The translations under genes were made by a program, and so were the position numbers. The notes beneath the pieces are model-generated. The model searched no databases, was not told the DNA's origin, and was given only the letters and a program-made list of their open reading frames with translations. A stretch of DNA of 64,000 bases from Deltaproteobacteria bacterium (GTDB lineage: Bacteria; Desulfobacterota; Desulfomonilia; UBA1062). Numbering within the stretch: position 1 is the first letter of the stretch; every line of letters starts with the position of its first letter. This document shows positions 12,908 through 21,981 of this stretch, one piece after another. Location: the NCBI GenBank assembly GCA_018433775.1, contig JAHDQN010000037.1:62001-126000 (forward strand). Direction: 5' to 3'.

Positions 12908-14107
12908 ATGAAGCTGACAAAGATAATGACAACTCTGGTTTTTGGTGCGGTGATGGTTGTTATGGCAAGCGCTGTTTATGGGGCTACCGTGAGGGTCAGT
13001 TGGAATCCGAACAACGAACCAGACCTCGACGGATATAAAGTCTACTATGGTACGCTCAGCGGTACATATGCCCAGGTTCTCGACGTGGGGGAGGTCACGA
13101 GCGCGGATGTCGGCAGCCTCGGCGAAGGACGTACCTATTACTTTGCCGTGACCGCTTACGATATTGACGGGAACGAAAGCGGCTTTTCCAATGAGGCCTT
13201 CATCCTGATTCCGGACAGCGGCGGGGATGAGCCGGGGGGAGACACCCCTCCTGTTGCGGGTCTCGTGGATACGGACATGGACGGAATCCCGGACGAGATT
13301 GAAGATCTGTGGGGCATGGACCCGTTGGATCCGCTCGATTCCCTCATGGATGATGACGGCGACGGTGTGGTGAACCTCGTGGAATACATGGCGGGCACCT
13401 CGCCGGTGGACCCAACGGATTATCCTTACAGTGACAATGTGCTCAAAGACATCATCGGGGAGCTGGGTGAAACCGTGGACCTGTCATCGGTCAACCCTGA
13501 AGGTGCGCTCTCCATCGTCCCACTCACCGATGCGATCCCGGCTCCGGTGAACAACGCGATCACGCCATCGGTCCCTGGTGCTTATCTGTACAATGTGATC
13601 GACAGTGATTTGTCACTGGTCTACCGGCTCAGGGTCTCGGTCACCGAGCAGTTGACGGTGATAGGCGCATATGAACCGGGTTCGTTCATGGAGCTCGCCG
13701 ATCAGATATTCGGGATCCGTATAGACATTCCGGGTGATGCGATCCTGCGGACCGTTCCCGTCGGCATCGGGAACGTCACGCCTGAGGCGCTTTCGGCGGT
13801 GGAATACGGGGATGCGCTCCTGTTCGATATCCTCCCCTTCGGACTGGTTCTTTCCAAGCCCGCAGCGATCACCGTGCACTACGAGAAGCAAAACCCGGTG
13901 GTACAACGGTACGACAGCTCAAGCGATACCTGGGTCGATGTCGAAGATGTCACGGCCGCGGACGGGATGGTCACCATCTCCACCAATGAGCTCGGAACCT
14001 TCCGGGTACTCTCCGATGAGGCGGCGGGCGGAGGTGATGTGGATGCCCCGGTAGCCGGCGGCGGAGGTTCCGGCGGCGGCTGCTTTATCAAGACCGCAGG
14101 GTTCTGA
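12908..14107 (+). CDS. Secreted protein with fibronectin type III domain and calcium-binding repeats
   Basis: From the ATG at 12908 (399 residues) there is a classical signal peptide MKLTKIMTT... ending near VYGA; an upstream ATG at 12884 would add eight residues but has no ribosome site. After it comes a fibronectin type III-like domain (about 25-105), then an Asp-rich thrombospondin type 3-like calcium region with DTDMDGIPDEIED and DDDGDGVVNLVEY, and a beta-rich C-terminal part resembling the choice-of-anchor U module. The protein ends in a Gly-rich linker and CFIKTAGF. Related deltaproteobacterial proteins carry a CFIATA-type motif followed by a longer tail that is absent here. It is probably exported to the surface; substrate or partner unknown. 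Confidence 0.7.
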   Translation: MKLTKIMTTLVFGAVMVVMASAVYGATVRVSWNPNNEPDLDGYKVYYGTLSGTYAQVLDVGEVTSADVGSLGEGRTYYFAVTAYDIDGNESGFSNEAFILIPDSGGDEPGGDTPPVAGLVDTDMDGIPDEIEDLWGMDPLDPLDSLMDDDGDGVVNLVEYMAGTSPVDPTDYPYSDNVLKDIIGELGETVDLSSVNPEGALSIVPLTDAIPAPVNNAITPSVPGAYLYNVIDSDLSLVYRLRVSVTEQLTVIGAYEPGSFMELADQIFGIRIDIPGDAILRTVPVGIGNVTPEALSAVEYGDALLFDILPFGLVLSKPAAITVHYEKQNPVVQRYDSSSDTWVDVEDVTAADGMVTISTNELGTFRVLSDEAAGGGDVDAPVAGGGGSGGGCFIKTAGF

Positions 14108-14154
14108 TAGCCTGCAGTGAACGAGAAATACCAGGCCGGGCCTGGCTGTACGGG

Positions 14155-14187
14155 AAAAGATCGGGGGTAAGCCCCCGATCTTTTTTT
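14155..14187 (+). terminator. Intrinsic terminator after the secreted protein gene
   Basis: GATCGGGGG at 14159-14167 pairs with CCCCCGATC at 14172-14180 around a TAAG loop; it is flanked by AAAA before and TTTTTTT after, so it could terminate in both directions. It is 50 bases beyond the stop codon. The remaining bases up to 14413 contain no gene or clear promoter. Confidence 0.85.
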
Positions 14188-14413
14188 CATTGCACAATCA
14201 AAGGCATGGATCTTCGGGCGGCAAGACCTGTACCCGGCTTAAAGCCTGCAAGCTTGAACAGGAATGTGGTGCCTGCTTCACCGTCCATGGGAAGATGACG
14301 CGCAGGAGGATTCAACTTGTGTATTTTTTGAGGAATAGTCCTTTGCCTGCCGGCTCACACTTGTGATAATCTTTTAGCAAGAGCAAACAGGGGAAACCAA
14401 GAAGAGGTGATGA

Positions 14414-14836
14414 ATGGTCAAGGTCAAAGAGCTCATGACCACGGGTGTGGTTACCGCGAGCCCCGATGATTCCATAAACGACGCCATGGAGAAGATGTAT
14501 ACCGGGAGGTTCCGCAGGATCCCGGTGGTGGATCAGGGCAGGCTGGCAGGCGTTATCACGGACAGGGATATCAGGCAGGCCCTGAACTCGCCCATGCTGT
14601 TCCGTGACCGGTCGTATGACGATTATGTGCTGCACGAGCTCAAGGTGGGGGGGAGCATGACGACCGATCCGCTTACCGTACACCCTGATGCCGGCCTCGT
14701 CGATGCGGCGGAGATGATGGAGGAGAACCGGATAGGAGGGCTTCCCGTGGTGGACAACGGTGTCCTGGTGGGGATTATCACCATCTCTGATCTCATGAAC
14801 TACCTGATACGCCTGCTCAGGAAAGAACGCTCATAG
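14414..14836 (+). CDS. Two-CBS-domain protein
   Basis: The 140-residue protein consists of two CBS motifs and nothing else: residues about 1-58 (VKELMTTGVVTASPDDS ... GVITDRDIR) and about 80-135 (MTTDPLTVHPDAG ... GIITISDLM). Such stand-alone pairs bind adenine nucleotides or related ligands and act as energy sensors. The ATG follows AAGAGGTGATGA. It is monocistronic and converges on the acyl-CoA hydrolase gene, overlapping its 3' end by six bases. The ligand and partner cannot be told from sequence. Confidence 0.88.
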   Translation: MVKVKELMTTGVVTASPDDSINDAMEKMYTGRFRRIPVVDQGRLAGVITDRDIRQALNSPMLFRDRSYDDYVLHELKVGGSMTTDPLTVHPDAGLVDAAEMMEENRIGGLPVVDNGVLVGIITISDLMNYLIRLLRKERS

Positions 14837-16714
14837 GTTCACGTGGCCCCGGCGTTCCTGCCCGAAGGGAATTTCCAGCTCGTAGACTCCGTATTCGAGA
14901 TTGGTTTTCACGGGATATCCGGCCTTGGAAAACACCTTCATCATCGGAACGTTCTGTGAAAGTACGTCTGCGGTGAATCCCTTGATGTTCTTCTCCTTCG
15001 CGATCCGGATGAGATATTGCAGGAGGAAGGTACCGATTCCCCGGTCCTGCCACTGATGATCGGTCGTGAAAGCGACCTCGGCGTAATCGGTGTTGGGGTC
15101 CCTCACATAACGTCCCACGGCGACGATCTTTTCCTTGCTCTCCGGTTCTTCTTTGCCCACGACTGCTGCGATCGCCATCTTGTCATTGTAGTCGATGGCA
15201 GCCATGGGCATGGCGAGCTTGTGGGAAAATGATTTGAGGTTCTGGAAGAACCTTGTGTAGATGTCCTGCTCAGGGAGGGCATAGATCAGGTCCTGGATCG
15301 CCCTTTCGTCCGTGGGTTTCACCGGACGGAAGAAGACTTGGGTGTCCTTCTTGTCCGTCCAGACGGTTTCGTACTCCTTGGGGTACAGGACCGAGGGAAG
15401 GATCTGATCCTTGTACACGTATCCCTGCCGCTTGGCTGCCTCAAGGAGCTCTTCCCTGAACTTGGGGTGAGCGATGTTGATGAGCTCCATAGCCCGGTCT
15501 CTGATGGACTTGCCGTGGATATAGGCGGCCCCGAACTCCGTGACCACGTAGTGTATGTCGCCCCGGGTCACCGTTACCCCGCTTCCGGGCTCCAGGTAGG
15601 GCACGATCCGAGAGCGCGTGCCGTCATCGGTGGTGGAGGGCAGGGTCATGATGGACTTGCCCCTGCGAGAGAGGGAAGAGCCGCGTACGAAATCCACCTG
15701 CCCCCCGATCCCGCTGTAGAACCGAAAACCCAGGGAGTCCGAGTTGACCTGGCCGGTGAGATCCACGGTCAGAGCTGCGTTGATGGAGACCATCTTGTCA
15801 TTCTGAGCGATCACGTACGGATCGTTGACATACTTGCACGGCCGGAACTCGAAGAGGGGGTTGTTGTCCACATATTCGTACAGGCGTCTCGTGCCCATGC
15901 AGAAGCTTGCAATGACCTTTCCGGGGTGGAGGGTTTTTTTCCTGCAGGTGATGACCCCGGCCTCGATCAGGTCGATCACACCGTCAGAGAAGGTCTCGGT
16001 ATGGATCCCGAGATCGCGCTTGTTGATCAGGCAGGGCAGGACGGAGTTGGGGATCCGCCCGACCCCCATCTGGAGTGTGGATTCGTTTTCAATGAGATCG
16101 GCGATGTGCTCGCCTATGCTCCGGGTGATCTCTCCGGGAATCTTCTGAAAGAACTCAAGAAGCGGCATGTCGTTTTCTACAAAGGCATCGATCTCGCTCA
16201 CGTGGAGAAAACTGTCTCCAAGGGTTCTGGGCATGTTGGGATTGACCTCGGCGACCACATAGTCTGCGGCCTCGGCCGCGGTCTTGGTGATGTCTACGGA
16301 GACACCAAGGCTTACGTAACCGTTCTTATCCGGCGGAGAGACCGTGATCAGCGCCACATTGATGGGCATCCTCCCCCTCATCATGAGCAGGGGAACCTCG
16401 GAAAGAAAGATCGGGGTATAGTCAGCCCTTCCTTCCTGGATCGCCTTTCTCGCACTCCAGCCGATGAACAGGGCGTTGTGACGGAAGCTCTCGTTGTACT
16501 TCTCGTCGGTATACTCGGTGGTGCCGACATCAAGAAAATGGATGACCTCGGTATCGGCCAGGTTGGGAGCGATATCGATGAGCGTTCTCACCAGGAGCTG
16601 CGGCTCGCCGCAGGCCGAGCCGATAAAGATCCGCGCTCCCTTCCGTAACTTTGACAGGGCCTCTTTCGGCCCGGTGCGCCTGCTTTCATATGTGTCTTTC
16701 CAGTTGTATATCAT
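14831..16714 (-). CDS. Acetyl-CoA hydrolase/CoA-transferase fused to a C-terminal GNAT acetyltransferase domain
   Basis: The 627-residue protein has an N-terminal acetyl-CoA hydrolase/4-hydroxybutyrate CoA-transferase domain (about 1-445), with the catalytic glutamate Glu240 in HTETFSDG and the Gly-rich segment GIGGQVDFVRGS that forms the CoA site. Residues about 460-615 form a GNAT domain with the acetyl-CoA pyrophosphate loop region HQWQDRGIGTFLL. The first domain interconverts acyl-CoA and free acid; the second probably acylates a protein or amine, or senses acetyl-CoA. Such fusions occur in anaerobic deltaproteobacteria. No clear ribosome site precedes the ATG. It is divergent from the glycan island and tail-to-tail with the CBS gene. 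Confidence 0.85.
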   Translation of the reverse strand: MIYNWKDTYESRRTGPKEALSKLRKGARIFIGSACGEPQLLVRTLIDIAPNLADTEVIHFLDVGTTEYTDEKYNESFRHNALFIGWSARKAIQEGRADYTPIFLSEVPLLMMRGRMPINVALITVSPPDKNGYVSLGVSVDITKTAAEAADYVVAEVNPNMPRTLGDSFLHVSEIDAFVENDMPLLEFFQKIPGEITRSIGEHIADLIENESTLQMGVGRIPNSVLPCLINKRDLGIHTETFSDGVIDLIEAGVITCRKKTLHPGKVIASFCMGTRRLYEYVDNNPLFEFRPCKYVNDPYVIAQNDKMVSINAALTVDLTGQVNSDSLGFRFYSGIGGQVDFVRGSSLSRRGKSIMTLPSTTDDGTRSRIVPYLEPGSGVTVTRGDIHYVVTEFGAAYIHGKSIRDRAMELINIAHPKFREELLEAAKRQGYVYKDQILPSVLYPKEYETVWTDKKDTQVFFRPVKPTDERAIQDLIYALPEQDIYTRFFQNLKSFSHKLAMPMAAIDYNDKMAIAAVVGKEEPESKEKIVAVGRYVRDPNTDYAEVAFTTDHQWQDRGIGTFLLQYLIRIAKEKNIKGFTADVLSQNVPMMKVFSKAGYPVKTNLEYGVYELEIPFGQERRGHVNL

Positions 16715-16917
16715 GCTAGGGATGAAAATATAGGCCTTTGCGTCGAGATGTCAATGGAATCTTGACCCCTTTCAATCCTGGATCAGCATGGGATGGGCCG
16801 TTTGTAGGAACATCGATTGTGTTGCAATAATATCCGAGGTATGCAAAAAAGTCCTTTGAAGATGACCGGCCCGATGATGGGCCGCACTACTGATGATAAA
16901 GGCGAAAAAAGGTTGAG

Positions 16918-17694
16918 ATGACAGCGGTTTCGGCATGCATGATCACGTTCAATAATTTCAGGACCGTGGAAAAGGCCCTGAAGAGCGTGGCATCATGGGC
17001 AACGGAGATCATCGTGGTGGATTCCTTCAGCACGGACGGCACATTCGAGATAGTTAAAGAATACACGACCACCAGCGAGCAGAGAACATGGCCCGGTTTT
17101 CGCGACCAGTACAACTACTGCATCTCCAGGGCGAAAAACGACTGGGTCATTTTCCTGGATGCCGACGAGGAGATCTCCCCTGAGCTGGCGGAGGAAATCT
17201 TGAGCAGACTGGAGCGTGATGCCGGTGCATATGACGGATATGTAGCCCATCGAAGGAATTACTATCTCGGCCGGTGGATCATGCACGGGGGGTGGGTTCC
17301 CGACAGCGAGGTCAGGCTTTTCCGGAAGTCCAAAGGCGCCTTTGCAGGAGGGCTCCACGCAAACGTTCAGGTGCAGGGAAGGGTGGGCGAGCTGAACCAC
17401 TTCTACTATCACTACAACTATCGCGACATCGCCGATCAGATCGACACCATCAACCGATATTCCTTGACAGCCGCGCAGGACATGCTCCGGGAAGGGAAGA
17501 GATTTTCGCTTTTCGACCTGCTGCTGCGTCCCCCGACGCGCTTCGTCAAGGAATACCTGTTCAAGAGGGGGTTTCTCGACGGCCTGCCGGGACTGGTAAT
17601 CGCGGTCTCCACCATGTATTATGTGTTCGCCAAGTACGCCAAGCTCTGGGAGCTTGAACAGGAAAAGAAAAAGGACGCAAGCAATCGTGATTAA
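16918..17694 (+). CDS. Glycosyltransferase family 2, WaaE-like
   Basis: A 258-residue GT-A fold transferase. It starts with a GT2 nucleotide-sugar site (SACMITFNN ... IIVVDSFSTDGT), has the metal-binding Asp81-Ala-Asp83 in FLDADEE, and the WPGFRDQYNYCIS segment typical of the WaaE/KdtX group that adds hexoses to lipopolysaccharide inner core. A hydrophobic C-terminal helix may hold it at the membrane. AAGGTTGAG precedes the ATG. It is the first gene of a five-gene, mostly overlapping run and overlaps the epimerase gene by eight bases, so it likely builds a surface glycan. Confidence 0.85.
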   Translation: MTAVSACMITFNNFRTVEKALKSVASWATEIIVVDSFSTDGTFEIVKEYTTTSEQRTWPGFRDQYNYCISRAKNDWVIFLDADEEISPELAEEILSRLERDAGAYDGYVAHRRNYYLGRWIMHGGWVPDSEVRLFRKSKGAFAGGLHANVQVQGRVGELNHFYYHYNYRDIADQIDTINRYSLTAAQDMLREGKRFSLFDLLLRPPTRFVKEYLFKRGFLDGLPGLVIAVSTMYYVFAKYAKLWELEQEKKKDASNRD

Positions 17695-18685
17695 CCGGGA
17701 AACATTTGCACGCAAGCGGGTTCTCGTAACCGGCGGGCTCGGGTTCATCGGCTCGAATCTCGCCCGATGTCTGGTTGACTGTGGAGCGGAAGTCACCCTG
17801 GTCGATAGTCTGATCCCGGAATACGGCGGTAATCTTTTCAACATCGACCCGATACGGACCCGGGTAAAGGTGAATTTCTCGGATGTTCGCGACGAGCACT
17901 CCATGAAGTATCTTGTCCGGAACCAGGATTACCTGTTCAACCTCGCCGGCCAGACAAGCCATCTCGATTCCATGAACGACCCCTACACCGACCTCGAGAT
18001 CAATACCCGTGCACAGCTCTCCATCCTGGAGTCGTGCAGGAGAAACAACCCGGACATCAAGATCGTGTTCGCGAGCACCCGGCAGATATACGGGAGGCCT
18101 CAGTACCTGCCTGTCGACGAGGACCATCCTTTGAGCCCGGTGGATGTTAACGGCATCAACAAGATGGCGGGCGAATGGTATCACCTGGTCTACAACAATG
18201 TCTACCGGGTCAGGGCGACGGTCCTCAGGCTCACGAACACCTACGGTCCCCGGATGCGGATCAAAGACGCCAGGCAGACCTTCCTCGGCATCTGGATCAG
18301 GCGGGTTATCGAGGGCGAGCCGTTCCTTGTTTACGGAGACGGTCTGCAGCGGCGCGACTTCAACTATGTAGACGACGTGACCGACGCCCTGCTGGCGGCG
18401 GCCGCATCAGAGAAGGCAAACGGGGAGATCTACAATCTCGGGGCCGATGATCCGCTGAGCCTGAAGGATACGGCTCAACTCTTGGTGGATACGCTGGGCA
18501 AGGGCTCGTATGAGATCGTTCCTTTTCCCGAAGAGAGAAAAATCATCGACATCGGCGACTACTACGGAAGCCATGACAAGATATCGGGGCATCTCGGGTG
18601 GAAACCCCGCATCGGGCTGAAGGAAGGCCTGCACAAGACCCTGGAATATTATCAGGATTATTCCAGGCACTACGTGGAGCCCTGA
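17687..18685 (+). CDS. NAD-dependent epimerase/dehydratase (extended SDR) with substituted catalytic tyrosine
   Basis: With the GTG start at 17687 the protein has 332 residues and opens with the Rossmann motif VTGGLGFIGS. The sequence FASTRQIYG supplies the usual Ser/Thr, but the YxxxK pair reads Asn155-Gly-Ile-Asn-Lys159 (DVNGINKMAGEW), so Tyr is replaced by Asn. The family role is interconversion of nucleotide sugars; here either the chemistry differs or another residue takes over. A longer frame from 17621 lies entirely in the GT2 gene and was rejected. It lies between a glycosyltransferase and a sugar aminotransferase, four bases before the latter. Confidence 0.85.
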   Translation: MINRETFARKRVLVTGGLGFIGSNLARCLVDCGAEVTLVDSLIPEYGGNLFNIDPIRTRVKVNFSDVRDEHSMKYLVRNQDYLFNLAGQTSHLDSMNDPYTDLEINTRAQLSILESCRRNNPDIKIVFASTRQIYGRPQYLPVDEDHPLSPVDVNGINKMAGEWYHLVYNNVYRVRATVLRLTNTYGPRMRIKDARQTFLGIWIRRVIEGEPFLVYGDGLQRRDFNYVDDVTDALLAAAASEKANGEIYNLGADDPLSLKDTAQLLVDTLGKGSYEIVPFPEERKIIDIGDYYGSHDKISGHLGWKPRIGLKEGLHKTLEYYQDYSRHYVEP

Positions 18686-18689
18686 CATA

Positions 18690-19805
18690 ATGACCTTGCG
18701 GTTCATCCCAGTCGCATCGCCGCTCATGCAGTATCAGACCCATAGACCCGCAATCGACGATGCCATCCGCAGAGTGCTTCACAGTGGCAGATATATCCTC
18801 GGAGAAGAAGTGGCCTGCTTCGAAAGGGAGTTCGCCGAATATCTCGGCACGCGGCACTGTGTGGCCGTGGCGAACGGGACCGAGGCCCTGTGCCTTGCCC
18901 TGAAGGCCTGCGGGATCAGGGCCGGGGATGAGGTCGTCACGGTATCGCATACCGCTGTCGCCACCGTGGCCGCCATCGAGCTTATCGGCGCAGTGCCCGT
19001 GTTCGTCGACATCGATCCGGTGAGCCGCTGCATGGATCACACCCTGATCGAGAGGGTCTTGAGCCCCAGGACCAGGGCGATCCTGCCGGTTCATATCTAT
19101 GGACAGCCCGCGGCAATGGAAGAAATCTGCGCAATCGCCCGGAGACACGGACTGCGTATCGTGGAAGACTGCGCCCAGGCCTGCGGCGCTCGGATCGGGG
19201 ACAGGAAGGCTGGTACCTTCGGCCACGCGGCGGCCTTCAGCTTCTACCCGACCAAGAACCTCGGTGCGATCGGGGATGGTGGAGCGGTAGCCACCAATGA
19301 TCCGGAAGTCTCCGAACAGGTTCGTGTCTTGAGGGAGTACGGGTGGAAAGAACGGTACATTTCGTCGGAGCAGGGGATGAACTCCCGGCTGGACGAGATT
19401 CAGGCGGCCATTCTGCAGGTGAAGCTCCCCTTTCTGGATGCAGAGAATGCCCGGAGGAGGGAGATCTCGGAACGGTTCAGCAGTGCGCTCGACAGGGAAT
19501 TGGTCATTCCACCCCGCCCCATGCCCGGCACCGGGCACGTCATGCATCTGTACGTGGTGGAATCTCTGGAGCGTGACGCATTGCAGGCTTTTCTGAACGA
19601 ACGGGGAATCGGAACCGCCCTCCATTATCCCCGGGCCGTCCATCAGCAGGGGGCATACATGGAGAGGATCCGCGGCTCGGAGAACCTTCCGGTGACTGAG
19701 CGGTTGTACGACACGCTCTTGTCCCTGCCCCTGTACCCCGAGCTTCAGGACGACGAGGTGGAAAGGATTCGTACGGCGCTGGCAGACTGGTGTTCATCCC
19801 GGTAG
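18690..19805 (+). CDS. DegT/DnrJ/EryC1/StrS family sugar aminotransferase
   Basis: A 371-residue PLP enzyme of the type that aminates keto-sugars bound to nucleotides. The internal aldimine lysine is Lys189 in FYPTKNLGAIGDGG, and VEDCAQACGA supplies the cofactor-ring aspartate. Length and layout are normal for the family. It follows the SDR gene by four bases; together they suggest synthesis of an amino-sugar donor for the neighbouring glycosyltransferases. Which keto-sugar is used cannot be read from sequence. The start ATG at 18690 has only a weak ribosome site and is probably coupled to the upstream stop. Confidence 0.92.
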   Translation: MTLRFIPVASPLMQYQTHRPAIDDAIRRVLHSGRYILGEEVACFEREFAEYLGTRHCVAVANGTEALCLALKACGIRAGDEVVTVSHTAVATVAAIELIGAVPVFVDIDPVSRCMDHTLIERVLSPRTRAILPVHIYGQPAAMEEICAIARRHGLRIVEDCAQACGARIGDRKAGTFGHAAAFSFYPTKNLGAIGDGGAVATNDPEVSEQVRVLREYGWKERYISSEQGMNSRLDEIQAAILQVKLPFLDAENARRREISERFSSALDRELVIPPRPMPGTGHVMHLYVVESLERDALQAFLNERGIGTALHYPRAVHQQGAYMERIRGSENLPVTERLYDTLLSLPLYPELQDDEVERIRTALADWCSSR

Positions 19806-19874
19806 TCCCGGCCAGATGCGATCCGGCCCCCACGCGGGAGCGCCCAGGGGAAGGCGGGCAGAGAGGACGTCTCC

Positions 19875-20984
19875 ATGAACATATCCATAGCGATTGAAAA
19901 GTTCGATCCTCATGTGGGAGGAGCGGAGCGTTACTGCTGGGATCTGGCCCACTACCTTGCCGAAAAGGGACACCGCATCGAGATCATCTGCCGCAAGGGG
20001 AGCGCCCCTCTCCACGGATCCATACGCCTGAACAGGGTGCGGACCCCGGGTTTTCCCCAGTTTCTGCGGCACCTGAGCTTCGGCCTGGCCCATTTCTTCA
20101 GGACCAGGAGCCTTCCCGGCTACTGGCATTTCTGCGTGGGCAACACCTTTGCCATGGACTTTTACCAGCCGCACGGAGGGGTTCACCAGGCGTGGTTCCT
20201 CCGCGAGACAGCCATGCTCAAGGAGCCCTTCAGGACCCTGAAGCGCTGCCTGATGCGCCTGAGCCTCAAGGACATGGTCCAGAGGGCCATGGAGCGATGG
20301 ACCTTCTCGGTCTCTAAGCCCCAGGTGATCGCCATTTCGCGGATGGTCGCATCCGATATCACACGGTTCTTCTCCTATGATCAGGACCGGGTGCACCTTA
20401 TCCCCAACGGCGTGGATACCCGGAGGTATCATCCCGAAAACCGGGAGCACCGCGAGGAGATCCGCCGGAGATACGGTTTCCGGCCGGATGAGTGCGTGTT
20501 CCTGTTCGTGGCCCAGAACCCCAGGCTCAAGGGATGCGATGTGCTTGTCGATGCCTGCCGCATGCTGTCGGGGAGCAGGTTCAGCGTGCTTGTGGTGGGA
20601 CCCCGCGACCCCCGCATGGAGCGGGCCGCAAGGGCACTGGAACAGCGGGTGGTTTTTGCCGGGAAGGTGGATGACCTCGACAAGATATATCCGGCGTGCG
20701 ACTGCCTCGTCCATCCCACCTACTATGACGCGTGCTCCCTGGTGGTACTGGAGTCTCTCGCCTCGGGCACCCCGGTCATCACGACCAGTGCGAACGGCGC
20801 GGCCATGTTTGTGGAAAACAGCGGCGGCGCGGTCATCGAACCGGGTGATGTGTCCGCCCTGGCCTCGGCCATGAACGATGTCATGGCGGGCCGGGGAGGG
20901 TGTGTCGCCGGCAGCCTCCAGCTTCATGATAACCGGACGGTCTTTTTCCAGGTCGAAGAGCTGATGAGACGATATGAGCAATAA
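19875..20984 (+). CDS. Glycosyltransferase family 4 (GT-B fold)
   Basis: The 369-residue protein starts with the glycine-rich acceptor loop of GT4 enzymes (FDPHVGGAERYCWDLAHYL), has a linker VHLIPNGVD and the donor-site segment HPTYYDACSLVVLESLASGTPVITT with the EX7E glutamates. It should transfer a hexose or heptose from a nucleotide donor to a lipid-linked glycan at the cytoplasmic membrane. It resembles the heptose/glucose transferases of lipopolysaccharide core synthesis (WaaG group), but this is not certain. Its last 11 bases overlap the next glycosyltransferase gene. Confidence 0.88.
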   Translation: MNISIAIEKFDPHVGGAERYCWDLAHYLAEKGHRIEIICRKGSAPLHGSIRLNRVRTPGFPQFLRHLSFGLAHFFRTRSLPGYWHFCVGNTFAMDFYQPHGGVHQAWFLRETAMLKEPFRTLKRCLMRLSLKDMVQRAMERWTFSVSKPQVIAISRMVASDITRFFSYDQDRVHLIPNGVDTRRYHPENREHREEIRRRYGFRPDECVFLFVAQNPRLKGCDVLVDACRMLSGSRFSVLVVGPRDPRMERAARALEQRVVFAGKVDDLDKIYPACDCLVHPTYYDACSLVVLESLASGTPVITTSANGAAMFVENSGGAVIEPGDVSALASAMNDVMAGRGGCVAGSLQLHDNRTVFFQVEELMRRYEQ

Positions 20985-21972
20985 CCTCCTGATACTGATC
21001 CAGGGCAGAGAGATCGCGGCAAGCAGGTACCGGGTCCTGCAGTACACCCCGTATCTCCAGGAGCATGGGGTCGTCTGTACTCTCAGGGAGTTCCCCCGAT
21101 CTCCAGGAGAGTACATCGCGTTGTCCGCGATTCTCCCCCGGTACGACTGCGTGTTCGTCCAGAGAAAGCGGTTCCATTTCCCGTTCCTCCCGCTCTTTCG
21201 CAGGCAGGCGAAACGTGTCGTCTATGATCTCGACGATGCGGTCATGTTCAAGAACACCCTGGCGAGATCCCCCTATTCGAGAACCCGCGAGCGGCGTTTC
21301 AGGAACATGGCCCGTTGCAGCGATGTCATCATCGCGGGCAATACCTTTCTTAAGGAACAGGCCTCCCGTCATCATTCCCGTGTCGTGGTCATTCCCACCT
21401 CGATACCTGCACAGAGGTATTGTCTGAAAGACTGCACGCAACACAAAGAGCGGGTCACGATCGGCTGGATCGGCGACCACGGGAGCATCCACTACCTGAA
21501 AAGGCTCAAGAATGTTTTCGAGGAGATTGGGAGGAGGTTCTCCGGCAAGGTCGAGCTGAAGATCGTCTGCGACACATTCTTCGACTGCGATCACATTCCG
21601 GTGAGAAAGGTGCTGTGGTCCCAGGAGACCGAGGTAGCCGAGCTGATGGACATGGATATCGGAGTGATGCCCCTTGTCGACGACCCCTGGTCTTGGGGCA
21701 AGTGCGGGCTGAAGATCCTGCAGTATTTCGGGGTCGGCGTGCCGGCGGTCTGCACGCCGGTAGGGGTGAACCGGGACGTGGTCGTGCCGGGCGATAACGG
21801 GTATTGGGCAGGGTCGGAGCCGGAATGGGTCGAGACCCTTTCACGACTCGTCCTTGATGCGGGTCTGAGGCGGACGATGGGTATGAACGGCCGGAAGACC
21901 CTTGATGAGGGGTACACCACCGAGGCCAACGCCCCGAAGATACTTCAGGCGATCGTGCGGAAAGACCCGTGA
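20974..21972 (+). CDS. Glycosyltransferase, GT-B type
   Basis: A 332-residue protein with two Rossmann-like halves. The N-terminal half has [15 protein letters not shown] and [11 protein letters not shown]; the C-terminal half has IGWIGDHGS and a donor-site region [22 protein letters not shown] followed by [12 protein letters not shown], the pattern of GT1/GT4 transferases. Donor and acceptor are unknown. The ATG lies within the end of the preceding gene, and the stop is nine bases from the convergent end of the next gene. A short GACCCG/CGGGTC hairpin (21964-21979) covers the junction. Confidence 0.8.
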   Translation: [332 protein letters not shown]

Positions 21973-21981
21973 TCGGGTCAC

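Noticed and set aside
12628-12909. Short frames across the gap after secF on both strands
   Set aside because: No start sites, no conserved motifs, and they cross the palindromes and AT-rich promoter-like stretch before the secreted protein gene.
15338-16648. A 436-codon plus-strand frame opposite the acyl-CoA hydrolase
   Set aside because: Mirror frame of a well-identified enzyme, with no motifs and no ribosome site of note.
19794-21116. A 440-codon minus-strand frame opposite the glycosyltransferase gene
   Set aside because: It lies over two genes with clear glycosyltransferase motifs and shows only the typical shadow composition.
21964-21979. GACCCG-TGAT-CGGGTC hairpin at the convergent glycosyltransferase stops
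   Set aside because: The stem has only six pairs and there is no T run on the exit side for either strand, so it is not listed as a terminator.
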